DNA of 59,142 bases from Oscillospiraceae bacterium. Its GTDB lineage: Bacteria; Bacillota; Clostridia; Oscillospirales; Oscillospiraceae. Made by a program: the position numbers and the translations under genes. This document shows, piece by piece, positions 17,768 through 27,498 of this stretch (position 1 is its first letter; every line of letters starts with the position of its first letter). The stretch lies in NCBI GenBank assembly GCA_017538965.1, contig JAFYHU010000061.1, positions 1-59,142 of the forward strand. The letters run 5' to 3'. Under the pieces are notes generated by a model, which saw only the letters and a program-made list of their open reading frames with translations, made no database searches and had not been told where the DNA came from.

Positions 17768-17859
17768 TCTCTGCCGTTTCCGGCAGAGAAATCATTGCAG
17801 ATTCTCCCTGCCGAAGGCAGAGAGAAATAGAAGAACCCTCTGCCGTCTCCGGCAGAGGG
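17768..17859 (-). repeat. Three related hairpins after gdhA, the last acting as terminator
   Basis: Three inverted repeats share a CTCTGCCG/CGGCAGAG core: 17768-17789 (9-bp stem), about 17804-17825 (interrupted stem around CTGCC/GGCAG) and 17836-17859 (10-bp stem). Read from gdhA (minus strand), the hairpin at 17768-17789 is followed by CTTTTTT, giving a good terminator. The copies look like duplications of one element. Confidence 0.8.
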
Positions 17860-17884
17860 CTGGGGGGTTAAGGAGCGAAAAGCA

Positions 17885-19288
<1,404 letters not shown>

Positions 19289-19295
19289 TTATTCA

Positions 19296-19323
19296 AGTAT
19301 ACCATATTTCACATAAACGTCAA
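19296..19323 (-). promoter_or_regulatory. Promoter for gdhA
   Basis: Minus strand: TTGACG (complement of 19318-19323), 16-bp spacer, TATACT (complement of 19296-19301), 61 bp before the start codon. Confidence 0.8.
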
Positions 19324-19368
19324 GGGAAAATGTACTGTCATTCATGAGAATTACTAATGACACAATGC

Positions 19369-19407
19369 AAAAACGGCAGTCTGCCCGATGGGCCGGGCAG
19401 ACTGCCG
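19369..19407 (-). terminator. Terminator of glyS-nadE
   Basis: 14-bp perfect stem CGGCAGTCTGCCCG (19374-19387) / CGGGCAGACTGCCG (19394-19407), 6-nt loop, followed on the minus strand by TTTTT. Confidence 0.92.
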
Positions 19408-19415
19408 CAGACAGG

Positions 19416-21308
19416 TTATTTCAGAAGCGATTCCAGATCCTGCAGGAACAGGGCGTTCTCCGCATCCGAAGGAATAAGGAAGCCGTCGCGCGGTGAGACC
19501 GAAAAGGCCTCTACGGCGGGGCCGTCCATCAGACAGCTCCGTTTGAACTGCTGGCTGAAAAGACGGCGGCAGTAGCTGGTCAGCCAGCGCAGAAGCTCTT
19601 CGTCGCTGAACTGGCCGGCATAGGCGATCTTCGCCAGGCGCAGGGTCTTGGACGGCGTAAAGCCGCAGATCAGCATCTTGTGCGTGAAGAAATCCTGCAG
19701 ACTGTAGGAACCGACCGCCTCCTCGCTCTTCTGCTCGATCTGATCGTCGCGGATAGGCAGAAGCTCGGGCGTCACGGGGCAGTCAAGTACGTCGTACAGA
19801 GCGGCCTTCAGAACAGGGTCCTCGGCGGTATCGGCAAGATAGCGAACGTTTGCGCGGACCTGGGTCTTGGTCAGCCCGATGTTGACGTCGTACATGCTGG
19901 TGTGATCGCCGTTGTAGGTGCACCAGCCGTCGATGAATTCGCTGAGATCTTCCGTGCCGACATCCAGACCGTTGGTTTTGTTCGAAATATCCATCAGAAT
20001 CTGGGTGCGCTCCCGGGCCTGGGCGTTTTCATATGCGACGGAGTAATCGTCGTGTGCATGACCGATGTCGTCAAAGTGCTGCAGCACGGCTTTGCTGATG
20101 TCGATGACGCGTACCTCGGCACCCAGCTGCTCTGCCACGACGACGGCATTGTTTTTGGTGCGCGAAGATGTTCCGAAGCAAGGCATCGTACACGCGATGA
20201 CATTCTGAGAGGGGAGACCCATTCTCTTCACGGCCATTGCGCTGACCAGAACCGCCAGCGTCGAATCAACGCCGCCGGAAATGCCGACGACGCAGTGATC
20301 CAGTCCAGCATAGTTCATGCGCTTGACAAGACCCGATACCTGCATCTCCAGCATGCGCCAGCAGTACGCCGGAAGCTCTTCCGGATTCTCGGGCAGATGC
20401 GGATGCATCCGATATTTGCGGGTTAGGATGGTTTCCGTCAGTTCCCCGCCCCATGAGAGGCGCAGATAATCGGATTCGGCATCGAAGCAGGCGGCGGCGC
20501 GGCGAAGCGTCATCAGATGCTCAACGTCGAACTCCGTAACGGCAAAGGTGCTTTCCTGCTCGCAGCTGAAGAGAATGCTACCGTTTTCCGCGGCCAGACA
20601 GAGCCCGGACCAGGCGCGGTCGGTTGTGCTCTCTCCCTTGCCCGGCGCAGCCAGCAGCAGCGCACTGCGAAACTGGCGGGATTCGTAACGGGCGTTGAGT
20701 TCGGCTTCCTCGCGGGAAGAAACGGTCTCGGGAAAAGCGGCCATCTGCGCGATGACGGTGGCGCCGGCTTCCGCATGACGGGCGGCCGGGGAAGTGAAGC
20801 GGTCCAGATCGGCACCCACCTCGACGGCAACGCGCAGATCGGCAAGGGCCTCATGCTCGAACAGAATGCTGTCGGAGAGCGGAACCATGCCGTACCCGGG
20901 TACCGTAACTTCATAGCAGCTGCCGGGTTCCGGGAGATCAAAATGCGCATCCGCAGGTTCTTCCGCCGGAATGAGCGCCAGAATCTCGCCATCATAAATC
21001 GCGGCAGCCGTATTAAAAACCTTGGCGCCGTGCGCAAAGGGTAGCCCGACAAAGATCAGCATGTCGAGACCTTTCGTTTCCGGCAGCAGCTTCAGCAGCG
21101 CGTTCCGCGCGCCGTCCAGCAGCACGCGATGTGAGAAGAGATCGCGGCAGCTGCAGCCGGTGAGGGTCAGAGCGGGGAAGACCAGCAGCCGCACATCCTG
21201 CGCAGCCGCCTCGCGGATACAGTCGGCGACCCTTTCGGCGTTATACTCCGCATCCGCCACCCGGATGACCGGGGAAGCGGCGGCGGCTTTTACAAATCCG
21301 TTTTTCAT
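19416..21308 (-). CDS. nadE: NAD+ synthetase, two-domain form with degenerate glutaminase domain
   Basis: Final step of NAD synthesis: amidates nicotinic acid adenine dinucleotide. The C-terminal synthetase domain is intact, with the pyrophosphatase loop SGGVDST starting at residue 344. The N-terminal nitrilase-like domain, which in this family frees ammonia from glutamine using a Glu-Lys-Cys triad, lines up well but has lost all three: VFPAL has Ala46 where Glu is expected, LIPAEE has Ala115 in place of Lys, and VEVGADL has Gly165 in place of Cys. The protein is otherwise full length (630 aa) and uninterrupted, so it probably works with free ammonia. It lies 14 bp downstream of glyS in one operon; GGAGAG precedes the ATG. 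Confidence 0.94.
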   Translation of the reverse strand: MKNGFVKAAAASPVIRVADAEYNAERVADCIREAAAQDVRLLVFPALTLTGCSCRDLFSHRVLLDGARNALLKLLPETKGLDMLIFVGLPFAHGAKVFNTAAAIYDGEILALIPAEEPADAHFDLPEPGSCYEVTVPGYGMVPLSDSILFEHEALADLRVAVEVGADLDRFTSPAARHAEAGATVIAQMAAFPETVSSREEAELNARYESRQFRSALLLAAPGKGESTTDRAWSGLCLAAENGSILFSCEQESTFAVTEFDVEHLMTLRRAAACFDAESDYLRLSWGGELTETILTRKYRMHPHLPENPEELPAYCWRMLEMQVSGLVKRMNYAGLDHCVVGISGGVDSTLAVLVSAMAVKRMGLPSQNVIACTMPCFGTSSRTKNNAVVVAEQLGAEVRVIDISKAVLQHFDDIGHAHDDYSVAYENAQARERTQILMDISNKTNGLDVGTEDLSEFIDGWCTYNGDHTSMYDVNIGLTKTQVRANVRYLADTAEDPVLKAALYDVLDCPVTPELLPIRDDQIEQKSEEAVGSYSLQDFFTHKMLICGFTPSKTLRLAKIAYAGQFSDEELLRWLTSYCRRLFSQQFKRSCLMDGPAVEAFSVSPRDGFLIPSDAENALFLQDLESLLK

Positions 21309-21322
21309 CGGTGCTCTCCGCG

Positions 21323-22759
21323 TCAGAGTTTCACGCGGGAAGCAATGTAATCCCGTACTTCGCTGATCGGGATGCGCACCTGCTGCATGCTGTCGCGCTC
21401 ACGCACGGTGACGCAGTTGTCGGCTTCGTCCGTTTCCGTTCCGACGGTGTTGAAGTCAAAGGTGATGCAGAAGGGCGTGCCGATCTCGTCTTCGCGGCGG
21501 TAGCGCTTGCCGATGGAGCCGGTTTCATCATAATCGCACATGAATTCCTTCGAAAGCTGACGGTACAGATCCATGGCGGGACCGGTCAAAATCTCTTTCT
21601 TGGACAGAGGCAGAATGGCGCACTTGAACGGAGCCAGGGCCGGATGGAGACGGAGAACCGTCCGGACATCGTCGTTGCCCTTCTTGTCCTGACCGACGAC
21701 TTCTTCGTCATAGGCATCGCAGAGGACGGAGAGAACGGTACGCTCGACGCCGAGGGAAGGCTCGATGACGAAAGGAATGTAGTGCTCGTTCTTCTCCTGA
21801 TCGTAATAGGTCAGATCCTGACCGGAGGCCTCCTGGTGGCGCGTCAGGTCATAGTTGGTGCGGTCGGCGACGCCCCAGAGCTCGCCCCACCCGAAGGGGA
21901 AGAGGAACTCAAAGTCGGTCGTGGCCTTCGAATAGAAGGAAAGCTCGGCCTTGTCATGATCGCGCAGCCGCAGATTCTCTTCCTTCAGCCCGATCGTCAG
22001 CAGGAATTCCCGGCAGAAGGAACGCCAGTAATCAAACCACTCGAGGTCCGTGTCCGGCTCGCAGAAGAACTCAAGTTCCATCTGCTCGAATTCACGCACA
22101 CGGAAGATGAAGTTGCCGGGGGTGATTTCGTTGCGGAAGCTTTTGCCGATCTGCGCGATGCCGAAGGGCAGCTTGCGGCGGGTCGTGCGCTGAACATTGA
22201 CAAAGTTGGTAAAGATGCCCTGGGCGGTTTCGGGACGGAGATACACGGTGTTCTTCGCGTCCTCCGTCACGCCCTGGAAGGTCTTGAACATCAGGTTGAA
22301 CTGACGGATATCGGTAAAGTTGTGCTTGCCGCAGCTGGGGCAGGGGATGTTGTGCTCCTCGACGAAGTCTTTCATCTCGGCCTGCGAATAGGCGTCGATC
22401 GGTTTGGACAGTTCGAAGCCCGTCTCCTTGCACCAGTCTTCAATGACCTTGTCGGCGCGGAAACGCTCATGGCATTCGCGGCAGTCCATCAGCGGATCCG
22501 AGAACCCGCCCAGGTGACCGGATGCAACCCAGGTCTGGGGATTCATCAGAATGGCGGCATCCAGACCGACGTTGTACGGATTTTCCTGGACAAACTTCTG
22601 CCACCAGGCGCGCTTGACGTTGTTTTTCAGCTCGACACCGAGGGGGCCGTAGTCCCAGGTGTTGGCGAGGCCGCCGTAGATTTCGCTGCCCGCGAAAATA
22701 AAACCGCGGTTTTTGCACAGGGCGACAATTTTGTCCATGGTTTTTTCAGAATTCTTCAT
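21323..22759 (-). CDS. glyS: Glycyl-tRNA synthetase, dimeric (eukaryote/archaea-like) type
   Basis: Charges tRNA-Gly; class II synthetase. The 478-residue single chain shows the N-terminal [23 protein letters not shown] block, a zinc-binding-like CxxC pair (CPSC) in the insertion, motif 2 with [20 protein letters not shown], and the C-terminal anticodon-binding domain with [12 protein letters not shown]. Start at 22759 (GAGAGG upstream); a second Met seven codons in is possible. First gene of a two-gene operon with nadE. No T-box leader is visible in the short upstream region. Confidence 0.95.
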   Translation of the reverse strand: MKNSEKTMDKIVALCKNRGFIFAGSEIYGGLANTWDYGPLGVELKNNVKRAWWQKFVQENPYNVGLDAAILMNPQTWVASGHLGGFSDPLMDCRECHERFRADKVIEDWCKETGFELSKPIDAYSQAEMKDFVEEHNIPCPSCGKHNFTDIRQFNLMFKTFQGVTEDAKNTVYLRPETAQGIFTNFVNVQRTTRRKLPFGIAQIGKSFRNEITPGNFIFRVREFEQMELEFFCEPDTDLEWFDYWRSFCREFLLTIGLKEENLRLRDHDKAELSFYSKATTDFEFLFPFGWGELWGVADRTNYDLTRHQEASGQDLTYYDQEKNEHYIPFVIEPSLGVERTVLSVLCDAYDEEVVGQDKKGNDDVRTVLRLHPALAPFKCAILPLSKKEILTGPAMDLYRQLSKEFMCDYDETGSIGKRYRREDEIGTPFCITFDFNTVGTETDEADNCVTVRERDSMQQVRIPISEVRDYIASRVKL

Positions 22760-22811
22760 GATTTTCCTCTCCCGCGGCTGGCTGCCGCGTTAAAATAAAG
22801 TAAGCCCGAAT

Positions 22812-22840
22812 ACTATAGCATACTTGAGCGTTTCCTGCAA
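22812..22840 (-). promoter_or_regulatory. Promoter for glyS-nadE
   Basis: Minus strand: TTGCAG (complement of 22835-22840), 17-bp spacer, TATAGT (complement of 22812-22817). Its -35 abuts that of the divergent deacetylase promoter. Confidence 0.75.
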
Positions 22841-22843
22841 CGG

Positions 22844-22873
22844 TTGACAGAAACTTGACGCACAGCGTATAAT
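22844..22873 (+). promoter_or_regulatory. Promoter for the polysaccharide deacetylase
   Basis: TTGACA (22844-22849), 18-bp spacer, TATAAT (22868-22873), both perfect hexamers, ending 22 bp before the ATG, which leaves a very short leader. Confidence 0.85.
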
Positions 22874-22895
22874 ACCCGCCGAAGGAGACCGGCAT

Positions 22896-24338
22896 ATGGT
22901 GCGACAATTCGGAAAACAGAATACCCTGATCAGTCTGATCTGCGGCCTGATTCTGGTGCTTGCGCTGCTGGTGGCGATTGACGCCCGGCATCCGCACTTC
23001 TACATGAACGGCGAACAGACGCTGCAGGCCGAACAGGGACAGCCTTTTGAAGATCCGGGTGTGTATGCGGTTCTCTCGGGGCGGATTTTCGGCGACTCTG
23101 ACCGCAGACTGCCTGTCGAGACTTCCGGAACCGTCGACACTTCCATAGCGGGCGATTATGTGCTGAGCTACCGTACGCACTTCTTCTTTCGCGACTATGT
23201 CTGCCGTCGGACCGTGGAGGTCCGCGACCGGACCGCGCCCGTCATTGTTCTCTTTCAGCGGGAGAATTATCAGGTAAACTGGCTGGACGGTTATGACGAA
23301 GAGGGATATCGCGCGGAGGACAACATCGACGGCGACCTGACGGCACAGGTGCGCAGCGAAGAGACCGCAGACGGAATCGTCTATACCGTCTCGGACCGCG
23401 CAGGAAATTCGACAGCGGTTCTGCGCCGGCCGAACTACACGGTCGCCCGGCCCGAAATCTATCTGACCGGAGGCAGCGAACTCTATGTCAAAGCCGACTT
23501 CAACTTCGGCGATCCGGGCTATCTCGCCGTTGACCGGCTCGGCAACGACATGACCGCTTATGTTCTGTGCGACGGCAAGGTCATCCCGTACCGTACCGGC
23601 ACTTACGAACTGGGCTACAGCATCACCAACGCCGTGGGACAGACAGTCCGCGCCGTCCGCACGGTGACCGTTGAGCCGCAGCAGATCCCGGGGACCATCG
23701 AGCCGGAAGAGAAGACGATTTACCTGACCTTTGACGACGGGCCCGGACCCGACACCGAGCGTCTGCTCGATGTTCTGGACAAGTATGATGTCAAGGCGAC
23801 CTTTTTCGTTACGGCATCTCAGCCCCGATACTTTCCGATGATTGCCAGAGCTTTTGAGGCGGGGCACAAGATCGGCGTTCATACTTACAGTCACGATTAT
23901 AACAGGATATATGAGAGTGAAGAGGCCTTCTTTGAAGATTTCCTCCGGATGCAGGATGTTATCCTCCGGCAGACGGGTTCGTACACCGATATTCTCCGCT
24001 TCCCCGGCGGCAGCTCAAACACGGTCAGCAGCTTTTCACCGGGTATCATGACCCGACTGACCGACGAGGTTCGCAGCCTGGGCTATCAGTACTTTGACTG
24101 GAATGTCCTGTCCGGCGATGCCGGCGAGACGACCCATACCAGCGAGGTTGTCCAAAATGTCATAGAGGGCATTGAAGGCCTTCCGGAAGGGAAAGCGGCG
24201 GTGGTCCTGCAGCATGACAGCAAGCGTTTCAGCATTGACGCAGTGGAGAAGATTATCCAGTGGGGCCTTGAGAACGGCTATACCTTCCGCAGTCTGGACC
24301 GCACGAGCCCGCCTGCACACCTTGCGGTTGTGAATTGA
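22896..24338 (+). CDS. Membrane-anchored polysaccharide deacetylase with Ig-like repeats
   Basis: Predicted cell-surface N-deacetylase acting on peptidoglycan or another amino-sugar polymer. Seen: one N-terminal membrane anchor (about residues 12-29) with no cleavage site, two or three Ig-like/DUF5011-type modules (about 35-260, with the recurring FxDPG and GDYVLSYR patterns), then a NodB domain (about 265-465). NodB motifs: TFDDGP with D280-D281, H329-TYS-H333, RFPGGS, DWNVLSGD and LQHD; the last is usually LMHD. The catalytic set is complete. AAGGAG precedes the ATG. Monocistronic behind a strong promoter. Confidence 0.92.
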   Translation: MVRQFGKQNTLISLICGLILVLALLVAIDARHPHFYMNGEQTLQAEQGQPFEDPGVYAVLSGRIFGDSDRRLPVETSGTVDTSIAGDYVLSYRTHFFFRDYVCRRTVEVRDRTAPVIVLFQRENYQVNWLDGYDEEGYRAEDNIDGDLTAQVRSEETADGIVYTVSDRAGNSTAVLRRPNYTVARPEIYLTGGSELYVKADFNFGDPGYLAVDRLGNDMTAYVLCDGKVIPYRTGTYELGYSITNAVGQTVRAVRTVTVEPQQIPGTIEPEEKTIYLTFDDGPGPDTERLLDVLDKYDVKATFFVTASQPRYFPMIARAFEAGHKIGVHTYSHDYNRIYESEEAFFEDFLRMQDVILRQTGSYTDILRFPGGSSNTVSSFSPGIMTRLTDEVRSLGYQYFDWNVLSGDAGETTHTSEVVQNVIEGIEGLPEGKAAVVLQHDSKRFSIDAVEKIIQWGLENGYTFRSLDRTSPPAHLAVVN

Positions 24339-24387
24339 AGAAGCGATCGTCCGGCACACTTTATGGCCGTATATTCATAAAAACTTC

Positions 24388-24428
24388 AGGATTTCCCTGT
24401 TGACAGAACGGGGAAATCCTTATAGAAT
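24388..24428 (+). promoter_or_regulatory. Promoter with surrounding 10-bp palindrome, upstream of ECF S component-coaX
   Basis: TTGACA (24400-24405), 17-bp spacer, TAGAAT (24423-24428). A perfect inverted repeat, AGGATTTCCC (24388-24397) / GGGAAATCCT (24411-24420), encloses the -35 box in its 13-nt centre. No T-run follows, so a repressor operator is likelier than a terminator. Confidence 0.75.
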
Positions 24429-24480
24429 AAAGTTGCGCCGCACCTGGCATGACCGGGGCGACAGCAGGAGGAAACTGAAT

Positions 24481-25086
24481 ATGAATGATTCTCATATCAA
24501 GACGAAGACCCTGACCGGAGTGGCCCTGTTTACGGCCATCGTAGTTGTGCTGCAGCTTCTCGGAAGCTTCATCCGGTTTGGGCCGTTTTCTATTTCTCTG
24601 GTCTTGATCCCGATTGTGGTCGGGGCGGCCATGTACGGAGCGACTGCCGGGGCATGGCTGGGCTTTGTATTCGGCGTTGCCGTGCTGCTTTCGGGAGACG
24701 CTGCGGTTTTCATGCCGATCAATCCGATCGGGACGGTTGTGACGGTCCTGGCCAAGGGCACGCTTGCCGGCTTCTGCGCGGGACTCGTGTATCGTGCCCT
24801 GGAAAAAAAGAGCCGGTATGTTGCCGTTGTTGCTGCGGCGATTGTCTGTCCGGTGGTGAACACCGGCGCTTTCCTGCTCGGCTGCCTGTTCTTCTTTCTG
24901 GAGACCGTTTCCGGCTGGGGCCGGTCCATGGGTTTTGAAAACGTCGGCACCTATATGATCGTCGGCTTGGTCGGGCTCAACTTCCTGGTAGAGATGACAA
25001 TCAACATCATTCTGAGCCCGGTGGTTCTCCGCCTTATTCGCATCGGGAAACACGAATCCGCAGAAACCGAAGCGGATGCCGTCTGA
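24481..25086 (+). CDS. ECF transporter S component, possibly for pantothenate
   Basis: Substrate-capture subunit of an energy-coupling factor vitamin transporter. The 201-residue protein is almost wholly hydrophobic, with five or six membrane helices, and has the typical start TKTLTGVALFTAIVVVLQLLG and a VVGAAMYGATAGAWLGFVFG loop. The ATG at 24481 follows AGGAGG; an upstream in-frame ATG at 24400 lies in the promoter and is rejected. coaX, pantothenate kinase, follows 38 bp later, so pantothenate is the best guess (PanT-like); riboflavin or another vitamin is not excluded. The EcfA and EcfT parts are not in this window. Confidence 0.8.
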   Translation: MNDSHIKTKTLTGVALFTAIVVVLQLLGSFIRFGPFSISLVLIPIVVGAAMYGATAGAWLGFVFGVAVLLSGDAAVFMPINPIGTVVTVLAKGTLAGFCAGLVYRALEKKSRYVAVVAAAIVCPVVNTGAFLLGCLFFFLETVSGWGRSMGFENVGTYMIVGLVGLNFLVEMTINIILSPVVLRLIRIGKHESAETEADAV

Positions 25087-25124
25087 GTGAAGGACGGAGA
25101 GCAAAGGACCGGGAGGACCGCGTT

Positions 25125-25892
25125 ATGATTCTTGCTATTGACGTCGGGAACAGCAATATTGTTCTCGGGACCATCGACAACGGAGAGATCGGCACCATCG
25201 TGCGCATGCACACCGAACTGAACGAAACGGCGGCGGAATACGGCATTAAGATCCGACAGCTGCTGGATTACTACGGGATTGATGTCAGAGCGTTCGACGG
25301 CGCCATCATTTCGTCTGTCGTGCCGCCGGTTACGGATGCGATCCGGACTGCCGTCGGACATCTGACGGGCCTGGACTGCATGGTCGTCGGCCCCGGTATG
25401 AAGACCGGAATGAATGTGCGGATTGATGATCCGGGGACGCTGGCCGGAGATCTGGTTGTCGGCAGTGTTGCGGCGATTGCCTGTTACGGCTGCCCGGCCA
25501 TCATCCTTGATCTTGGCACGGCAACCACCATTGTCGTGGTGGATGAAAACGCCTGTTATCGCGGCGGCGCCATCATCCCCGGCGTCAAGCTCGGCCTGCA
25601 GGCGCTGTCCTCGGGCACCAGCCTGCTGCCCGACATCTCGGTGGCCAAACCCAGGAAAGTAATCGCAACCAACACCGTTGATGCCATGCGTTCAGGGGCC
25701 GTCCATGCAACGGCCGCCATGATCGACGGAATGGTCGACCGCATGGAAGAGGAACTGGGCAGCAGCTGCAGGATCATTGCGACGGGAGGTCTTGCGCATA
25801 TCATTACGCCTTACTGTAAAAAAGAGATCATCTGCGACGATGATCTCCTGATGAAAGGCCTCTGGGTTCTGTACGAAAAAAACATCAAGTAA
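25125..25892 (+). CDS. coaX: Type III pantothenate kinase
   Basis: First step of coenzyme A synthesis: phosphorylates pantothenate. The 255-residue ASKHA-fold protein has the N-terminal IDVGNSN phosphate loop, a VRIDDPGTLAGDL block, ILDLGTATTIVVVDE, and GGAIIPGVKLGLQAL as in CoaX. Full length. Second gene of a probable operon with the ECF S component. It ends directly in a strong terminator hairpin whose stem begins in its stop codon. Confidence 0.95.
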   Translation: MILAIDVGNSNIVLGTIDNGEIGTIVRMHTELNETAAEYGIKIRQLLDYYGIDVRAFDGAIISSVVPPVTDAIRTAVGHLTGLDCMVVGPGMKTGMNVRIDDPGTLAGDLVVGSVAAIACYGCPAIILDLGTATTIVVVDENACYRGGAIIPGVKLGLQALSSGTSLLPDISVAKPRKVIATNTVDAMRSGAVHATAAMIDGMVDRMEEELGSSCRIIATGGLAHIITPYCKKEIICDDDLLMKGLWVLYEKNIK

Positions 25893-25921
25893 AGAAACAG
25901 CCTCACAGAGGCTGTTTCTTT
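25891..25921. terminator. Bidirectional terminator, coaX / rsmG
   Basis: 14-bp perfect stem AAAGAAACAGCCTC (25891-25904) / GAGGCTGTTTCTTT (25908-25921) with a 3-nt ACA loop. It contains the coaX stop at one side and the rsmG stop (25903-25905) on the other strand. A-rich and T-rich flanks suit both directions. Confidence 0.9.
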
Positions 25922-26658
25922 ATCTGTGAAAATCTTCGCGGATATTTCGGCGGGGTCGGGGCAGCTTTTTCCACGCGGACAACCAGACGTCCGGCATCCA
26001 GCCCCGGGACGGGACGGGACAGGAGCGAAGCATTCCCGCCGCCGAGAAGGCGAAAGGCCCTGTGGCACTCCTTGAGTTCTTCCGCCGCGGCGGGACCTTT
26101 CATCGACAGAAACAGACCGCCCGGTCTGACGAAAGGAAGACAGAGCTCGGAAAGGATATTCAGCCGAGCTACTGCACGGGAAACAACAACATCAAAGCTC
26201 TCCCGCATGACGGCAGGGGCTTCTTCCGCGCGCAGGGCCAGACAGCTGACGTCCTGCAGACCGAGAGCGTCACAGACGTCCTCCTGAAAGAGCACGCGCT
26301 TTTTCTGGCTGTCCAGCAGGGTGAGCGAGAGATCGGGGCGGAGCAGCTTCAGGACAAGCCCGGGGAAACCGGCACCGCTCCCCACGTCCAGCACGGACAA
26401 GTCTCCGGAAGGAAGAAGGGAAAGAATGGCCGCGCAGTCCAGAAAATGAAGCCGTGCGGTTTCCTCTTCACCGTTGATGGCGGTGAGGTTCATCTGCCGG
26501 TTCTTTTCTTCGAGAAGCGTATAGTACTGCCGAAAAGCCTGCAGGGTTTTGTCGGTAAAGGGGATCGAAAGGGCCGTCAGGCCCGAAGAGAGAATCTCTT
26601 CCAGCCGGGCACCGCCGCTGCTGCCGTCTATGAGGTTTTCCTTCTCGTTCTGATTCAT
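25903..26658 (-). CDS. rsmG: 16S rRNA (guanine-N7) methyltransferase RsmG
   Basis: SAM-dependent methyltransferase that modifies G527 of 16S rRNA. The 251-residue protein shows MNLTAINGEEE, the SAM loop VLDVGSGAGFPGLVLK, LLDSQKKRVLFQ and VVSRAVARLNIL, all family marks. The ATG at 26658 follows GGGAG. The stop lies inside the terminator stem shared with coaX. The N-terminus is about 15 residues longer than many RsmG proteins. Confidence 0.95.
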   Translation of the reverse strand: MNQNEKENLIDGSSGGARLEEILSSGLTALSIPFTDKTLQAFRQYYTLLEEKNRQMNLTAINGEEETARLHFLDCAAILSLLPSGDLSVLDVGSGAGFPGLVLKLLRPDLSLTLLDSQKKRVLFQEDVCDALGLQDVSCLALRAEEAPAVMRESFDVVVSRAVARLNILSELCLPFVRPGGLFLSMKGPAAAEELKECHRAFRLLGGGNASLLSRPVPGLDAGRLVVRVEKAAPTPPKYPRRFSQIKKQPL

Positions 26659-26681
26659 ACGCTGCTCCCGCTTTTTTCTTT

Positions 26682-26710
26682 ATCATACCACGCGCCGGGA
26701 GCTTTGTGAA
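26682..26710 (-). promoter_or_regulatory. Promoter for rsmG
   Basis: Minus strand: TTCACA (complement of 26705-26710), 17-bp spacer, TATGAT (complement of 26682-26687) with a TGG extended -10. Confidence 0.65.
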
Positions 26711-26717
26711 GAGACGC

Positions 26718-26746
26718 TTGATGTTTTTCGAGGCCTGTGGTATGCT
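26718..26746 (+). promoter_or_regulatory. Promoter for trmB-xth-dusB
   Basis: TTGATG (26718-26723), 17-bp spacer, TATGCT (26741-26746) with a TGG extended -10; divergent from the rsmG promoter. Confidence 0.65.
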
Positions 26747-26769
26747 TCGCGGGAAGGATGTGATCAGCA

Positions 26770-27498
26770 TTGAGAATGCGCAAACGACATAATCTTCTGC
26801 CGAGGATGGAGCGCTGCCGGGAGTACCTGGAGGAAGAACCGGCTTCCAGACGCGGCGTATGGCGGGAGAAAGGCACAAAGCTGCTGCTGGAAATCGGCTG
26901 CGGGAAAGGAAGCTTTACCTGCGCGCTTTCGGAACAGGAAGCCGATGCGGAGATCCTTGCCATTGAAAAGGTTCCCGATGCGATGATCCTTGCCATGGAG
27001 AAAGCAGAAGCGCTGAAACGGAAGAATGTCCGTTTTCTGGACTTTGACGCGGCCGGCCTGCGGGAAATATTCGCACCCGGTGAGGTGGATCGGATTTATA
27101 TCAATTTCTGTGATCCCTGGCCAAAGAGCAGGGATGCCAAGTTTCGTCTGACGGCGCCCGCTTTTTTGCGGATTTATGCCGATATCCTGCCTGTCGGCGG
27201 GGAAGTCCGTTTCAAAACGGACAACATGCCTCTCTTTCTCTGGTCACAGGAACAATTCCGGGAAGAGGGCTGGGAACTGAAAGAAGTCTGTACGGATCTG
27301 CACGCCGAAGGCGTAAGCGGTATTCTCACGGATTACGAAAGACGCTTCCTGGAGCAGGGAGTTCCGATCAAGAGCCTGACGGCAGTCAAGCGGGATACGA
27401 CGCTGGACGGCAGCGCCGGCGAGCCGCCCCGGCTTCGGAACGCGGCGCTCTCGGACGCGAGGGCAAACGGGAAGAACAGAGAGGAGAAAACAGAATGA
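26770..27498 (+). CDS. trmB: tRNA (guanine-N7-)-methyltransferase
   Basis: Methylates G46 in the variable loop of tRNAs using SAM. Seen: N-terminal MRMRKRHN, SAM loop [35 protein letters not shown] (the family signature) and VRFKTDN. TTG at 26770 is taken as the start because AAGGA lies about 10 nt upstream and family members begin MRxRK; an ATG two codons later is the alternative. The C-terminal approximately 35 residues after LTAVKRD are low-complexity and family-atypical. It overlaps xth by 4 nt (ATGA). Confidence 0.93.
   Translation: MRMRKRHNLLPRMERCREYLEEEPASRRGVWREKGTKLLLEIGCGKGSFTCALSEQEADAEILAIEKVPDAMILAMEKAEALKRKNVRFLDFDAAGLREIFAPGEVDRIYINFCDPWPKSRDAKFRLTAPAFLRIYADILPVGGEVRFKTDNMPLFLWSQEQFREEGWELKEVCTDLHAEGVSGILTDYERRFLEQGVPIKSLTAVKRDTTLDGSAGEPPRLRNAALSDARANGKNREEKTE

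Noticed and set aside
17766-17860. CRISPR-like array after gdhA
   Set aside because: The units are short palindromes that differ in length, without uniform repeats or spacers, and no cas genes are present.
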